Of a DNA stretch of 64,000 nt, positions 36,301-47,797 are shown piece by piece. The notes under the pieces are model-generated. The model was given only the letters and a program-made list of their open reading frames with translations, was not told the origin of the DNA and made no database searches. Both the position numbers and the translations under genes were made by a program. Position 1 is the first letter of the stretch. Every line of letters starts with the position of its first letter. The DNA comes from Lycocorax pyrrhopterus obiensis. Taxonomy: Eukaryota; Chordata; Aves; Passeriformes; Paradisaeidae. Location: NCBI GenBank assembly GCA_014706295.1, contig JACSVZ010000016.1, forward strand, positions 11,327,168 to 11,391,167. Reading direction: 5' to 3'.

Positions 36301-39300
36301 AACAAAACACACAAGTTGCCAACTTACGACGATTAAAAGGCAAAAATATTAAAAAGACAGAACGTTTGAAGCATTTAAACTCTTACTGAGGGTTTTGGTC
36401 ATCATCTGTAATTACTGTGCTTGAGAATATCAGTTTAAAGCAGTGATGATGAACCTTTGGCACATGTAGAAGAATATGCAATATGGGAATCAACAGCCTG
36501 GAAATGGAAATATAATCACTACTCTTCTGGCTGCAGTTGCTGTGATTCATGAGGAATGCTGTGCTGGCAGCCACAGAAGTGAAGGACAGTAGAAAAAAGA
36601 GGGGAATTGTCATGGGCTGTAAGAGCTAATTCAGGCATTGTCAGAATGAGGAAGGAACTGACATGGGTCTTTTAAAGATTTCCCTACATGAATATTTGGT
36701 AAAATCTAGTACTAGGCTTAACTGTAAATTAATTTTTGTTTGTTTTTCTTTTTAGGATAAAAATGACTTGAGGAGGGCTGAATACATGCTCCAACAGGCA
36801 GATAAATTGGGCTGCAGACAGTTTGTAACTCCGGCAGATGTGGTTGCAGGCAACCCTAAGCTCAATTTGGCTTTTGTTGCAAATCTCTTTAACACATATC
36901 CAGCCCTGCACAAGCCTGACAATTCATCTTATGATCTCAATTTATTAGAAGGTACTCAACCTACTAACTATACAGAAGATAAGAATATTAGGGATTTCTA
37001 TTTAGGTATTCCTTCTAGGTTGTGATGTAGGATCCCTGTGTGCTGGTGCCTGTGTTTACTCACTAGCAGGCAATATAAGCCTTAGTAGAAATCCCCCATT
37101 AGTGTGTATATTGTTCACTTGTGTTAGCCTGACCAAATGGTTATTCCTGAATAACCTTCTGTCATTCGTTTGCAGGAGCAAAAACTGTCCTCCTACTTTC
37201 CTTTCAGTTTCCCGTGCTTCTTTCCATGCTATTTATATTTTAGCTGATATACAAATTCTAGCCTTTCTTTGCAGTGCTATATTATGCAACTGTAATAGTC
37301 TTTAAAAGTATTTTTCACATAGTGCATTTATATATATGTGTGTGTATTAGTTAGCTGCCTTTTAAAGTAGGAAACATTTTTTTAAAAAAAGGCTTCTGTA
37401 TCAGCAACCTATATTAATCTATTGCATCAACAGCCTGTATAGATCCTATCGTATCAGGGAATTTGGCCTTTAACTGTACAGTTCAGATCTCTAATGCTAG
37501 AGATAAAGGGATAATTGGTAAGAACCTCTGGTTGTTGCCCTTGCTGTGGACCAGCTAATCTAGGTTAATGAAATGGCTCCTGCCAGTGTATTTCACAGTT
37601 GTTCACTGATCTCAAAGGAATGTGAGAATCAGGGGTGCCGCACTCGGGAGAATCATCAGCAATGTTCACATAGTCCTCTGCACTGCCTTCTCGTGCCTTC
37701 CTCTTACTGTTCCTATCAGGTTTCCTTTCCATCTAGGTGAGTCCATCTTCCTTTGCTCCTGTTTTTTCATAATTTGCCTGTGCTGCTGCATCCCTGTGTC
37801 ACAAATCTTGAGCCCCTCAGACCATTCCTATTTCAGGCTTCTTGCACTTCTAGCTTCAGCTGGGTGCCAGTGAACAGTGGTAGCTGTTGCAGAGCACAGG
37901 ACGTTGTCTTCCCTTCTCAGGGGAATATCCCCAGTCACTGCAGTCCCTGCTGGCCAAGACAAATGATTGAAGGAAAGGTCTGCTCTTCCTCTGCTTCAAT
38001 TTTGTTAGAAATGTCAGCTCTTGGAAATGTATACAGGAGCTGTGAGGAGGTGGAATATGTTCAATTCAGCTTCTCTGCTCTGAAATAAAGTCGCTGGTGT
38101 GATTTGAAATACTGAAAACTTGGTTAAATTTGGAACAGTTTTCATTGGCATGGGAAAAAACAGTTGAATTAGTTTCTGGACTTTCCTGAAAACTTTAGAT
38201 GAGATCAAAGTCTCAGCCAAACCAGTTTAAAAAGTTACAATCAGCTGAATGCTACACTATGATTTTGTAATGTTAAATACCAGCCAAATTTAACTTACAA
38301 TTTGCAGTATATATTTTAGAGATGGATAATCATGCCAGTGTTATCTGTTCAAAGAAAAGTAGATGACTCTTTTTTGCCCTCAAATAGTAATTGCCATGGT
38401 GTCAAGTAGATCTAAACCATCAAAATACTTATTTCAGCCCAAAGCCAATGTTAATGTTTTTTTCCTGTTAATGTTTTATTTGTTTTCCATTAAGTCCTGT
38501 GATTACACTGATGTTTTCTCAAGCTAGTGATATAAAATATGACAGTAATTTCTTTATAGTTTCATCATAGATTGTCTGTTGAAATCTGATTCATAATTTA
38601 TAATGCTTTCCTGTTTTGCTTCATGAAATGCAGATTTGACCCCTCCTAATGTAGGTACTGTATTTAGTACTTTTCTGTACTCCATAAAAGTGTTTACTCT
38701 GCAATTTTTCTTTCTTTTTTTCCCCCCCTATTGTTTAATCATCTCTGTACTTTTCTGGTTGATTTTTTGCATTGTTCTTACATTTTTCTATTGTTTTAAT
38801 ATGCCGTCATAAGTAAAAGAGAAGGAAAAACCCCACAGCATATAAAATGGGGGCAAGAGTTGCAGTAAGTCAAATGCCATACAGGTATTTTGGGGAGTTT
38901 AGCCAGTAAGGGCTTTCCATGAACTGAGACATCAAGCTGTAGGCATGTGTGGGTGAGTAGAGCTTTCTGAAAGTCTTCATTTTCCTGCATAAATTCCATC
39001 TTTTCAGGGACTGTCCCATCCAAAGAGTGTGGTGTGGCCGTCCTCTTCAGTTAAAGAAGATTAATGCTGTGCATAAACTGACATCTGCCCTGATAACACA
39101 TCTGGTTATGTGCACTGATATATGGACAGCATATCCCTCAGGAATACTGACATAGCAAAATGAACATTTGATATTGTGTGGGGGTGGAGAGGGCAGTCCT
39201 GAGCTCAGTTAATGCACGACCTTTGCATGTTGCCGCTGATCCAAGGAACCTCTTGCTTGTGGGGAAAGCAGCAGTTTGGAGTTGAAGTCATGCAGAAAGC

Positions 39301-42300
39301 CGAGTTCTTGGGGGGACGAAGAGGAGGAACTTGTGTCCACCCACATTTCCTCCAGTGTAGATGTCCTGTGCTATTGCTTAGATCACTGGCAGCCTTCATG
39401 GCTGTCACCACGAGAGGGTTAAGTACTCTCACTCAGGCTGGCTGAACTTTGGGTGCAACTGCATCTTGAGCTCTGTTGTCTTCCAGAGATAATCTTAGAT
39501 ATATTCGGAGCTTTTTGGATTCTTGACCCCCTCCCTATGGCTACTCTCCACTCAGTTCCACAGTGTAATGATCTCAAAGAAGAGATAGCAATAAATATAA
39601 AGGATACTACCAAATTTGCTCCTCTCTCTTTTGTGTAGCTCTGCCCCCTTTCTGCAGTTTTCCAATGATTTTGGCTATCTGCTGCACCACTCAGCAGAAG
39701 ATATGCTCCTGATAGGATCACAAGGTATATTTTGAATAAAAGAATAGAGAGAAAAAATTGGTCAGTTCTCAGCCATCTGGAAAACTTAAGAACACTTAAT
39801 GTATTGCATGATAAAGGGATTTGTTTAGAGTGGCATATTAAATATAGTATGCTGGGTTTAGTTCCTGGACTCCCATTCTCCAAAAGAGTCCTGCCCAACT
39901 TGCATGCTCTTGCTCCTGCTTGGCTACTTTGAATTCTCCTGACAATGTTAAGCATGCATTTTAAAATTCTCAGTCTGAGTGAAGTTGCTGAGTATCTGTT
40001 TTTGTGGCTACACTGTTTAGTAAGAGTTTACCAAATAACCTTGGTACTGTCTTTGCAATGGACAAATGTTCCTAAAAGCACTTTCCAATCAGTATTTTAG
40101 GTACTGCAAATCAACTCAAAGCTGAGTAACCATAAAATCATTAAAAAGAAGCATAAGGCACTTGCTTCAAAATACTATCGTCTCAAAGATATTCTTTATA
40201 AACTTAAATTATATATCATTCTTGAGCTGTGATTGTTTTTTAAATGGAAAAACTGATACTTTTAATAACTTTGTCACAAAGTGTGATTCTGATGACCTTG
40301 CAGAATAGTATTTTCTTTGTTTCTTCTGTTTCATCAGTGGTTCCTGGGTTATTTTTACAAGTAAATATTTGAAACAAACACTAATTCAAATTACATATGA
40401 AAAAATTCATAGTTTAGAAAATGTATCAGTAAGATGAATATCAACTACTTAATAATAATTGGAAAGAAAAGAACCTGGTAAGGTGGCTGAAACTTTTAAA
40501 ATAATTTTTTTTCTGGTAGAAATTGTAAACTACATCTGAAATTTCTGAAGTCCAGAGCTTTTTGTATAAAGGGGTAAGAGACCTAGATTAAAATGGTAAC
40601 TTCTGTCTAAAAATCAATGTTATGGCATAAGTCTAGGTGTGGAAAGATAATGTTAAAGAGATTTTCTTTCTAGTCTAATGATAAATACATGTTTACAGAG
40701 TAGCTTCATTTTACAAAAACATTCATTATTCTGTAGTCAGTCTAGAGTTGCAGTATTAAACAAGACAGTTTTCATGCTATATAAACCTCATTAGACAGAC
40801 TTCGTATTGTTATCCTCTAAGGAGCAAATGAAAACAGCAAAGAAAAATCTTGCTTAGATATTTGCGCTTCAGTCCGGAGAAATCTGCTCTTTCACTGTTT
40901 GGAGAGGTTTTCTCCCTCCTCAATGTCTTCTCTGTTTTCTTAACTGTGGATTATCAACCCAGGGGAACAAAGTGATGAGGTTATTCCAAGCTCACATATT
41001 CAGGCTAAGTATTTTCTCAAATGCTCCTCTTTGATGCAAGAGAAAACAGCTTATGCAGCAGTAATTCACATGCAGATGGCCACAGAGACGTTAAAATTTA
41101 GGTAGTGTTGTATGTAGAAAATTAATGAATTATTGCAAGCTGTAACTTTATAGAGGAAGAGAGTTAGGTTAGGACTCATGATTGCAATAATAAAAGCAAT
41201 CTAAGGAAAGTGAAGGTTGGGGTTTACTTCCTAGTGAATTTTCTGCAGTTCTTGTAAGTAGAATTGCTGGTTAAAACTGTGGGGATAACCGGCCCCCTCG
41301 GCAATATAAATAACTTCACAAATTTAACCAATATAACACTGCCTGGCTAAGTTTTCAGTGCTAAAAACTGAAAAAATGAAATCTGTTGCTTTGGGAAGGC
41401 CCTTTGCAAATTAATACTGTCAACTTCTGTGAGGAGAGGGTGGAGTTGTAGTGTCTGGTGTGTTAGTACTTTTTATTAAAAGATGCCGTTTCAAACAGAT
41501 TTAATGGTACTGTTGAATGCAGTTTCCACTCATTTTAGTTTTAGGAAATTATTATTAATCATCTCCATTATATATTAATTATGTGAAATATAATTTAAAA
41601 ATTATTTCTGTATTTTATCAAATTGTATTAGACTACATTTTTCTGAGTAAATAGTACTCTCTGTAGTGCCCCTGTCCCTGTGCCCAGAACTGAGTGAATC
41701 TGAATTGGACAGGATTGCCTCATAGTATAGACTACTGTTTGGGAAATTATGAACTCATTTGGGAGCGGTGGGGAGGGATATGAGAACCATTTAAACATTG
41801 CTTATTAAAGTGTTTTCTCCAATAACTTAAACAGAATTATATTTGTCACCATAGGAGAAAGTAAGGAGGAAAGGACTTTCAGAAACTGGATGAATTCACT
41901 GGGTGTAAGCCCTTACGTTAATCATTTATACAGGTAAGTTTTTTTTAAAAACCATGATTTGATTTCCCTTGGGTGACAGGGGAAGAAAGAAGGAAAGAAG
42001 AGGGGGAAGTTGTATTTCTACTAGAATAGTGATTTCCAGGTTTCCACTTCAAAACTGGTCTGTAGAACCACATTAAGCAGTATCTGACTAGAATATTCTA
42101 GTCATAATCTAGAAATACTGGAAAACCTAAGAAGGTTTAAATGTTCCCTCTCACTCACTTGTACTTTGAATTACATTTTTTAAAAAGTTGAGCTAATTGT
42201 GTTTTATGATGCATAATTTTTGTTTTCTCAAAACCAAAACTTCTGCATCATAAAACTGACTGTAAGAAGCTCTGCAGTGTAGTATTCCTGCAGATAAAAG

Positions 42301-45300
42301 GCTTTATAAGAAGCTTTTTAGATGCTTCTGGTCACTTTCAAATTGTGCCAGAAGTTGATTCAAATACTGTCAATAAAATATGAGATTGAGGAAGCAAATG
42401 GGAATACTTGCTTGTTATGTATATTTACTATTAGGTTTCATTGTTTCTGTTTTCTGACCTCTGTGAAGTGATCTGTAGGTTCCTTAACGTGGAGAATTTC
42501 ATTTAGTAAGTAGCTGATGGGGATTAGCAGTAATGCAACATATAATCGGAAAATAATACTTTTCCTACTGTTCTTCTTTTGCAAGATAAGTACATTGGTT
42601 TTGATTATTCTTTAGCAAAATACATCTGTAGGCATCTGCAGATAAAGCCGAGAGTATTTAACATTTGGGAAGTTGCTGAGGGAACTAAAACTAGATCAAT
42701 AAATTAAAACTCTTTTAGCAGCTGTTTTGTCTATGCCTGCCCTATGAAAGTAAGTATTTAATTGAAGCTGGTAAAGCCAGTGGCTGAGCTTGTTTCACTA
42801 AGATTTGTGAAAATAATGAAATTAAATGCAGAATTTGATGTATATAATTGCAGGAATCAAACAATAGAATATAGGCTAGTTTCTTTACCCAACGGCACAA
42901 ATTCTTATTTAAGAGTCTGGAATTTTTCAGCAACTTAATTACACTGTGAGAAATCTCAAGTACTTACTTTCATTGTCAATCTGAGCTTTTGTGCTTAAAA
43001 ACGTTGTTTTGCTCTGGTTTAGTGACCTTTCTGATGCTTTAATCATCTTCCAATTGTATGATATGACACGTGTGCCAGTTGACTGGAGCCACGTCAACAA
43101 ACCTCCTTACTCATTACTCGGTGGAAATATGAAAAAGGTGGGTGGATGCTCTGGGATGCAGTCCTGTTTCAGCGCTTCCCATTGTGCTGATGGCAGTTTG
43201 TGTTGTTGAGATTTCTGTGCTATGGAGACAGTCCTGGGGGAAAATAAAAGGAAAAAATATTTTTCAGATATTGTCCCAAAGAATAAATAGCAGCTCTAGC
43301 ACATATCACCTTAGTTTCTAAACCTTTTGGCAATTTATAATTTATAGCCTCATTTGGATATATAAGTGAAAGCTTCAAGTGACATGGCTGTTGTTGCTGG
43401 ATGCTCTTATACCGTGAGGTGTTTCCTCCCAGAGCAGTTTTATATGCTGCCCAGAGGATTTAGGCAAGACTTGCAGAATCCAAGCTTCCACTTAGATTTG
43501 TGATTGTTGTGAAGCCTGAAATGTAGAGGATAAAAATTACTGCCTGTTTAAGAATAACACATTTCAATATCTTTCAAAGTATAGTTTTGATATAAATATA
43601 TTTTATTCACTGCCTTAGTGGAAACTTGGTTTTCTTAAATGTGGAAAAATATTATCATTGGAATCTTGCATGATTGTATTTAGAGTAAAAACTGTGTCAT
43701 TTTAATCACAGTTTAGCTGGAGTGGAAATCTTTTCTAGCTTCAAATCTCACCATAGGTAACAGTAAGCCAAAGTAATTTAAAATACACATAGATTATAGG
43801 TCTGTATTGCAGAAATATTAAGGTGTTTTCATTATTTGCACACAAAATTTATTTTTAGATTGAGAATTGCAATTATGCAGTAGAACTTGGGAAGACAAAA
43901 GCCAAATTCTCACTGGTTGGTATTGCTGGACACGATCTGAATGAGGGTAATCCAACTCTGACTTTGGCTTTGGTATGGCAGCTGATGAGAAGGTAAGTTA
44001 GGCACAGTGTATGATAGATGTGTGTATATGTGTCTGTATATCAAAGCAAATTAAAGCTGCTGCTCAGGTCACCCAACTCTAAATCTTAGAGCAATCTCTA
44101 AATATCCCTGTTCTCAAAGATAAACTTGTATATGTGTTTTGTACTTTTACATACTGTGTAGTGATGGAAACCACGATGTATAGCGACAATTAAAACCTTG
44201 TAAACTAGAAACTCTGATTAAAATTATAAATCCTGCAGCAAGTAAAAAGAGCTCAACTTATTTCGTGTTGATTCCATGTATCTTTCTGTAGGTAGAGAGT
44301 AATTAAAATATTTGTAAAACCCAAGAAGATGGTGATATATACTGTAGAAGTTAAAAGGGTAAAAAATTATAGGCTATCACAGCTATAGTTACATAAGTAT
44401 CATCAAATCAAAATCTTGCTACTGTATTATGCAAGAAAAAATAATTATAAAGTGGTTTCAATAAAGAATGTTTTATTGCAAATGTTTTCCACATATTAGT
44501 TTTCTGAGACCTATCCCAAAACATTTAGTGGTTTTTGTTCTCAGACTGTTGTGATTCAGTTTTCAAGGACTAGGATGGTAGGGAGCCATTTAAACTTAGA
44601 AAGTAAAATTAATTATGATGTACTGAGTAAAACAAAGGCATGAAGATGTTACAGTGAATATGATCAGATTTGGGATATTATTTTATTCTTGTACAAGTGA
44701 TTTCAAGTACTAAATAGTTTATAAGGTAAGGGTACCTTATGAAGAGGAGTACTTGGCATTGTTACAATATTTTACTTTTGCTTATAGCTTTGTACTGTTA
44801 GAAGAGTTGAATTCTACCAGTCATTTTAACTTAGGCTCCTATTCTCTTTATTGAAGGTATACTTTGAATGTACTATCCGATCTTGGAGAGGGGGAAAAAG
44901 TAAATGATGAAATTATCATTAAGTGGGTGAATCAGACACTTGCAAAAGCAAATAAGAAAACTTCAATTACAAGTTTCAAGGTAAACAATTTTATTTACTT
45001 TTCTTTCCACATATAATAAGACCTGGAATTTTTAACCTGATCTGTTAACAATTTGGCTTTAATAGTAGCTCTCCCATCAGCTAGCAACTTTGTATAAGGA
45101 AATGTTTCTGACAGTCTGTGAATCTTCAAAAATATTTTAAAAATCTATTAATAAGAAAAAGAAATTATAATAGCTGCAGTAAGATACAAAACAAAAACCC
45201 CAACAACAAAAAAGGAAAAAGAAGTTTAAACTTTCAAAGGGGCTTCTGTCTGAAGTTACCAGTGTTTGGGCATGGCATGTGGTATATTTTCCAAGTTTTT

Positions 45301-47797
45301 GGATATAGGCACTCTCATGCTTGTACAAGCATGAAAAACAATTTTGGAAATACCGGGGGCAGATGACCACTTCTCCTAGGAGCTGGTTAAAAGGATGTAC
45401 TCGGGTGTGACAGAGCCGGGAGAGGGAGCCCACGGTAACCAGCGACGCCTTGTGTCTTCCTTGGCACTGCTGATGTGCAGCAGGCCGGGGGAAAATAGGA
45501 GCTTTTCCCATTCAGCAAAGAAGAACACATTGATGAAGAAAGTATTCCTTCCACATTATTTTAGTGTTAAACACGAAAGAAGCCATATGTGTGTCAGGTG
45601 TGTTATTCTGTGTGTGAATCTCTTGCTTTAGAAATGGCTGGTTAATAATTGCACACAAAGATAACATTCTTGTACAGGTTCATTGTATAACCTGAAGCAG
45701 TTATGTCTGTGGTTCAAAACAGGAACATAAGAACCTAGCAAGTGAAATATTTGAGAGTTCACTATGTTATGAACTTTAATTAGGTAAGCATTATTAATCA
45801 AAAAATAAAGTAAAAATATTTCATTTTCACTCTAGAAGGTAACTTGGGCCTTCATTTTCTTATGAGACATTGCTGGTTCTCTTATTTCTACATAAATTGT
45901 TATAACGGTGGTATTAAATAAGTTGAAAGTATGACAGGAATCTGTCCCAATATCTTGCCTTTGGTATGCCTGTGTTTTTGGGGGGACACTGGTTGCGTTT
46001 TTAAGGTCATTCAAATGGTGTTTTTAAGATAATTCAATCGATGGTTGACCAATAAAGATAAGGAGGTACTGATGTAAAGTGCCACTATTCAATATTCCTT
46101 TTTTTTCACTAATAGTTTTTAAAACTTTTTACAACATTCACATAAATATTGTCTTTCACTGTTTGGATTTTGGGATTACTATGGCCAGCAGACCATAAGG
46201 AATGCAGAAGTGCCTCATATTTCACTGTGGACTATGGAAGCCAAATTCTATTGTATTGCCATTAGTTCAAACAGTAAAAATTATAAAGATGTGTCTTGGG
46301 GATATACTCCATGCATTTAATGTCTTGAAGCAGAATTATATTAGTATTTTTAGATGTATAATTAGTATGATGGCTCTGTGGAACTTCCCTGAGTTGGAAA
46401 TCGTAGTTCTGACCTGGTGATGAACGCAGCAGTGTCCCGTGGCTCGTGCTCAGCCACTGCAGGGCCTGAGCCAGCCTCGCTGGCACTGTCTGTTCTTGCT
46501 TCGGCATCAGCAGCTCTTTCTCTGCCTGGACAGTTGGGAAGGAATAATTGCAGCAACAGCACTTGCTCTTTTAAGAATGTCTGTGCCTTAAATACAAAAC
46601 ACAGACTGCTCATGCTAGCTCAGAATATCATCTGAATTGAAAAATTGTAAAAAGAGTGAGCCATAAACTACTGGAGAAAATAGTTCTGTGGCAAGAAAAT
46701 AAGGAAAATATATATATTGGGTATGTAAATATCTTTTTACTGTCTTGAAAGTCTGGTCCTTGAACTCCTGTCAAAATTCCCTTCCTTCCTTAGGGCTTAA
46801 GGAGGGAAGTCTGATGAAATAAATTTAAACCGTTTGTGCAATAATGATACCAGCACAGTGAACATTATAATACTGATTGCAGAAAAGAACATTAGATTTC
46901 ATAAAGGGTGAGGAAAACCTTCCCACTGAAGTAACAAAACAGGCTTCTGTCTTTCACAATGCATGCAAGATATTCTGTAGGGTTTTTTGCATTTGAAGAT
47001 GGAGTAATTGAAGCAGATTGCTTAAACTAATCTTGTGAGTCTTCTTCTTCTAGGACAAATCAATTAGCACTAGCTTACCTGTCCTAGATTTAATAGATGC
47101 CATTGCACCAAAAGCAGTTCGTCCAGAAATGGTCAAGAGAGAAGACCTTTCTTACCAAGATAAATTGAATAATGCCAAGTAAGTTTTAAATGAATGCTTC
47201 ATATTTTCTTGAAATGCAGGAAATGCATGAATTCACAGTGTAATGCATGATTTACTGATTTGTTAAGAAAAAGATGACACTAATATTAATTGATTTTTTT
47301 TAATAGAATACAAATTCTTATATTATTGGGTTATTTTTCTAGTGTATCTAAAATATGAACTCAAATTCACAGCTGATCTGACCTACCACCACTGCACTGC
47401 AATTGGTTTCTTAATAGTTTGCCATAAACTCATATTGGTTTTGACCAAAATAAATGCTTTATAACCCGTAGCAAAACATCTGCCAGTACAACTGTCAGTA
47501 CATGCTTTCTTCACAATAATGTCCATTTTCTAGTAGAGCCTGATTAAAGTACTGATTAAACAGGCATATCCTGCTATAGAAATCTGGTTTTGTTGTTGTG
47601 AATTTTGACATATTAGTAGATGCCAGAAAAATAAAGTATTTGTTTTCTCTTGTTTTCCAAGGTATGCCATTTCAGTTGCTCGAAAAATTGGTGCTCGTAT
47701 TTATGCTCTCCCAGACGATCTGGTTGAAGTGAAGCCAAAAATGGTGATGACAGTGTTTGCATGTTTGATGGGAAGAGGACTGAACAGAATAAAATAA
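24907..47797 (+). CDS. PLS1: Plastin-1 (I-plastin, intestinal fimbrin), complete, 15 coding exons
   Basis: PLS1 encodes the calcium-regulated actin-bundling protein of intestinal microvilli and hair-cell stereocilia, a cytoplasmic protein. Fifteen exons join without a frame break to 630 codons plus stop; the length equals that I recall for chicken fimbrin. Two EF-hands lead: loop 1 at residues 24-35 (D-I-D-N-S-G-Y..E) and loop 2 at 64-75 (D-S-N-K-D-G-R..E), both with complete ligand sets. A linker follows, then four calponin-homology domains forming two actin-binding modules: CH1 about 121-237, CH2 265-377, CH3 396-506, CH4 518-627. Landmarks are [36 protein letters not shown] and [17 protein letters not shown]. 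Sequence such as the MENN start and the overall match favour PLS1 over PLS2/LCP1 or PLS3. Transcription runs toward TRPC1. All introns are GT-AG, with sizes from 95 bp to 4.9 kb. Confidence 0.98.
24977..28348 (+). other. PLS1: PLS1 intron 1
   Basis: 3.4 kb, AT-rich, with the TA/CA microsatellite at 27316-27352. No gene was recognised inside it. Confidence 0.9.
27316..27352 (+). repeat. (TA)n(CA)n microsatellite
   Basis: About 15 TA units followed by three CA units, in PLS1 intron 1. Likely polymorphic in length. Confidence 0.95.
28349..28512 (+). CDS. PLS1: PLS1 coding exon 2 (EF-hands)
   Basis: The acceptor is attctacag and the donor TCT|gtaaga. Residues 24-78 contain both EF loops ([12 protein letters not shown] and [12 protein letters not shown]) and the linking helix, nearly identical to human. 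Confidence 0.98.
28513..29705 (+). other. PLS1: PLS1 intron 2
   Basis: 1.2 kb, AT-rich; nothing else recognised. Confidence 0.9.
29706..29835 (+). CDS. PLS1: PLS1 coding exon 3
   Basis: Residues 79-121, starting [16 protein letters not shown] and ending TQHSYS. It forms the linker between the EF-hand headpiece and CH1. The donor is TCAG|gtaaga. Confidence 0.97.
29836..31482 (+). other. PLS1: PLS1 intron 3
   Basis: 1.6 kb with a T-rich acceptor; nothing else recognised. Confidence 0.9.
31483..31615 (+). CDS. PLS1: PLS1 coding exon 4 (CH1)
   Basis: Acceptor ttttttttcag, donor TTTG|gtgagt. It encodes [20 protein letters not shown] through SLADGILL, the first part of CH1. Confidence 0.98.
31616..32531 (+). 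other. PLS1: PLS1 intron 4
   Basis: 0.9 kb; nothing else recognised. Confidence 0.9.
32532..32613 (+). CDS. PLS1: PLS1 coding exon 5 (CH1)
   Basis: 82 nt encoding (C)[19 protein letters not shown] through PFTIS. Acceptor cttag, donor TCT|gtaagt. Confidence 0.98.
32614..33925 (+). other. PLS1: PLS1 intron 5
   Basis: 1.3 kb, AT-rich; nothing else recognised. Confidence 0.9.
33926..34091 (+). CDS. PLS1: PLS1 coding exon 6 (CH1 end)
   Basis: 166 nt encoding [20 protein letters not shown] through [10 protein letters not shown]. Acceptor caaatag, donor GAAG|gtaaga. It is followed by the shortest intron of the gene (34092-34186, 95 bp). Confidence 0.98.
34187..34329 (+). CDS. PLS1: PLS1 coding exon 7 (CH1-CH2 linker, CH2 start)
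   Basis: 143 nt encoding (A)[16 protein letters not shown] through SNFSQDIK, including [10 protein letters not shown] at the start of CH2. Acceptor cttttag, donor AAG|gtatgt. Confidence 0.98.
34330..35388 (+). other. PLS1: PLS1 intron 7
   Basis: 1.06 kb, ending in a long T tract (35351-35366) before the acceptor tgttttag; nothing else recognised. Confidence 0.9.
35389..35484 (+). CDS. PLS1: PLS1 coding exon 8 (CH2)
   Basis: 96 nt in phase 0-0, encoding [18 protein letters not shown] through KIDFTGFH. The [15 protein letters not shown] stretch is more diverged from human than its surroundings. Donor CAT|gtaagt. Confidence 0.97.
35485..36755 (+). other. PLS1: PLS1 intron 8
   Basis: 1.27 kb; nothing else recognised. 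Confidence 0.9.
36756..36951 (+). CDS. PLS1: PLS1 coding exon 9 (CH2 end)
   Basis: 196 nt encoding [20 protein letters not shown] through DLNLLE, with [18 protein letters not shown]. Acceptor tttttag, donor GAAG|gtactc. Confidence 0.98.
36952..41854 (+). other. PLS1: PLS1 intron 9 (largest, 4.9 kb)
   Basis: A minus-strand open frame of 178 codons at 39419-39955 is the longest outside the CpG islands, but I do not recognise it and it shows no composition shift that would argue for coding. No repeat was identified with confidence. Confidence 0.85.
41855..41933 (+). CDS. PLS1: PLS1 coding exon 10 (CH3 start)
   Basis: 79 nt encoding (G)[17 protein letters not shown] through NHLY. It opens the second actin-binding module. 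Acceptor ccatag, donor ACAG|gtaagt. Confidence 0.98.
41934..43022 (+). other. PLS1: PLS1 intron 10
   Basis: 1.09 kb; nothing else recognised. Confidence 0.9.
43023..43137 (+). CDS. PLS1: PLS1 coding exon 11 (CH3)
   Basis: 115 nt encoding (S)[18 protein letters not shown] through LGGNMKK. Acceptor ggtttag, donor AAG|gtgggt. Confidence 0.98.
43138..43858 (+). other. PLS1: PLS1 intron 11
   Basis: 0.72 kb; nothing else recognised. Confidence 0.9.
43859..43992 (+). CDS. PLS1: PLS1 coding exon 12 (CH3 end)
   Basis: 134 nt encoding [20 protein letters not shown] through LALVWQLMR. Acceptor atttttag, donor AAG|gtaagt. Confidence 0.98.
43993..44856 (+). other. PLS1: PLS1 intron 12
   Basis: 0.86 kb, AT-rich; nothing else recognised. 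Confidence 0.9.
44857..44980 (+). CDS. PLS1: PLS1 coding exon 13 (CH4 start)
   Basis: 124 nt encoding (R)[18 protein letters not shown] through TSITSFK. Acceptor ttgaag, donor AAG|gtaaac. Confidence 0.98.
44981..47053 (+). other. PLS1: PLS1 intron 13
   Basis: 2.07 kb. Two locally GC-richer patches (about 45.36-45.50 kb and 46.42-46.53 kb) stand out from AT-rich surroundings; I could not assign them to a repeat family or a gene. Confidence 0.85.
47054..47178 (+). CDS. PLS1: PLS1 coding exon 14 (CH4)
   Basis: 125 nt encoding [20 protein letters not shown] through DKLNNA. Acceptor cttctag, donor CAA|gtaagt. Confidence 0.98.
47179..47661 (+). other. PLS1: PLS1 intron 14
   Basis: 0.48 kb, AT-rich; nothing else recognised. 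Confidence 0.9.
47662..47797 (+). CDS. PLS1: PLS1 coding exon 15 (CH4 end, stop codon)
   Basis: Encodes (K)[18 protein letters not shown] through GRGLNRIK and ends with TAA at 47795-47797. A TGA follows immediately in frame, giving a double stop. Confidence 0.98.
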
